Below, piece after piece: positions 63,923 to 64,000 of a stretch of 64,000 nucleotides of DNA; position 1 is the first letter of the stretch, and every line of letters begins with the position of its first letter. Made by a program: the position numbers and the translations under genes. Source of the stretch: an uncultured Roseobacter sp. (GTDB lineage: Bacteria > Pseudomonadota > Alphaproteobacteria > Rhodobacterales > Rhodobacteraceae). The stretch lies in NCBI GenBank assembly GCA_947501635.1, contig CANMWT010000003.1:248001-312000 (forward strand), in the 5' to 3' direction. The notes beneath the pieces are model-generated. The model did no database searches. It was given only the letters and a program-made list of their open reading frames with translations, and had not been told where the DNA came from.

Positions 63923-63948
63923 GGGGCGGCTTCGGCCGCCCCTTTTTT
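63923..63948 (+). terminator. Rho-independent terminator after metY
   Basis: GGGGCGGC and GCCGCCCC form a perfect 8-bp stem with a TTCG tetraloop, followed by six T residues, 22 nt after the metY stop. Confidence 0.95.
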
Positions 63949-64000
63949 GTCTTCAGTTGTCCGCAATCGCAAAAACAATTGACACCTGCGCCGAGAGACT

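Overview
This 64 kb window looks like chromosomal DNA of a marine alphaproteobacterium of the order Rhodobacterales (Roseobacter group). The grounds are the gene order of its division and cell-wall (dcw) cluster, the paired DUF2484 genes between murC and murB, a DUF1127 gene followed by an array of CCTCCTCCC stem-loops (the cuckoo/CcsR sRNA arrangement of Rhodobacter), a long sRNA-bearing leader in front of mraZ (the UpsM arrangement), and high GC content. I see no rRNA, insertion sequence, prophage or CRISPR array. The organism assignment is inference from synteny and family resemblance; no database was searched.

Region 1 (1-24,900, almost entirely minus strand): the dcw cluster, transcribed right to left as mraZ-rsmH-ftsL-ftsI-murE-murF-mraY-murD-[flavoprotein on the opposite strand]-ftsW-murG-murC-DUF2484-DUF2484-murB-ddl-ftsQ-ftsA-ftsZ, followed by lpxC, bamD and recN (cut by the window edge). 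Many neighbours overlap by 4 bp. The cluster covers every cytoplasmic step from UDP-MurNAc to lipid II, the septal synthase pair FtsW/FtsI, and the FtsQ/L/A/Z divisome core. ftsZ and lpxC have their own upstream regulatory DNA.

Region 2 (24,600-27,500): an RNA-rich stretch. A leader of about 270 nt with an internal terminator hairpin precedes mraZ. Then come the Fe-S carrier gene mrp/apbC, a DUF1127 gene and six CCTCCC-type stem-loops ending in a strong terminator, and a small DUF1330 gene.

Region 3 (27,500-42,250): mixed housekeeping and metabolic genes. These are a UvrD/PcrA helicase, an FMN-dependent alpha-hydroxy-acid oxidase, pyruvate carboxylase, tRNA-Gly(GCC), a cold-shock protein, an SLC13/TrkA-C permease with a structured leader, a GlsB/YeaQ membrane protein, a HupE-like protein coupled to a PPIase, a 4-coumarate-CoA-ligase-like enzyme and a stand-alone CheW.

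Region 4 (42,400-48,400, minus strand): a complete Mrp/Mnh Na+/H+ antiporter operon in which subunits A and B are fused.

Region 5 (48,500-64,000): a CaiB-type CoA-transferase and an NAD-dependent epimerase. Histidine genes follow in two blocks (hisB-hisH and hisA-hisF-hisE), with unrelated small genes between them. Then come a CoA-binding protein, a zinc-ribbon protein with rlmB, tRNA-Tyr(GTA), an MFS-transporter/aminotransferase pair, a GT-like protein with a DTD motif, and metY with a textbook terminator.
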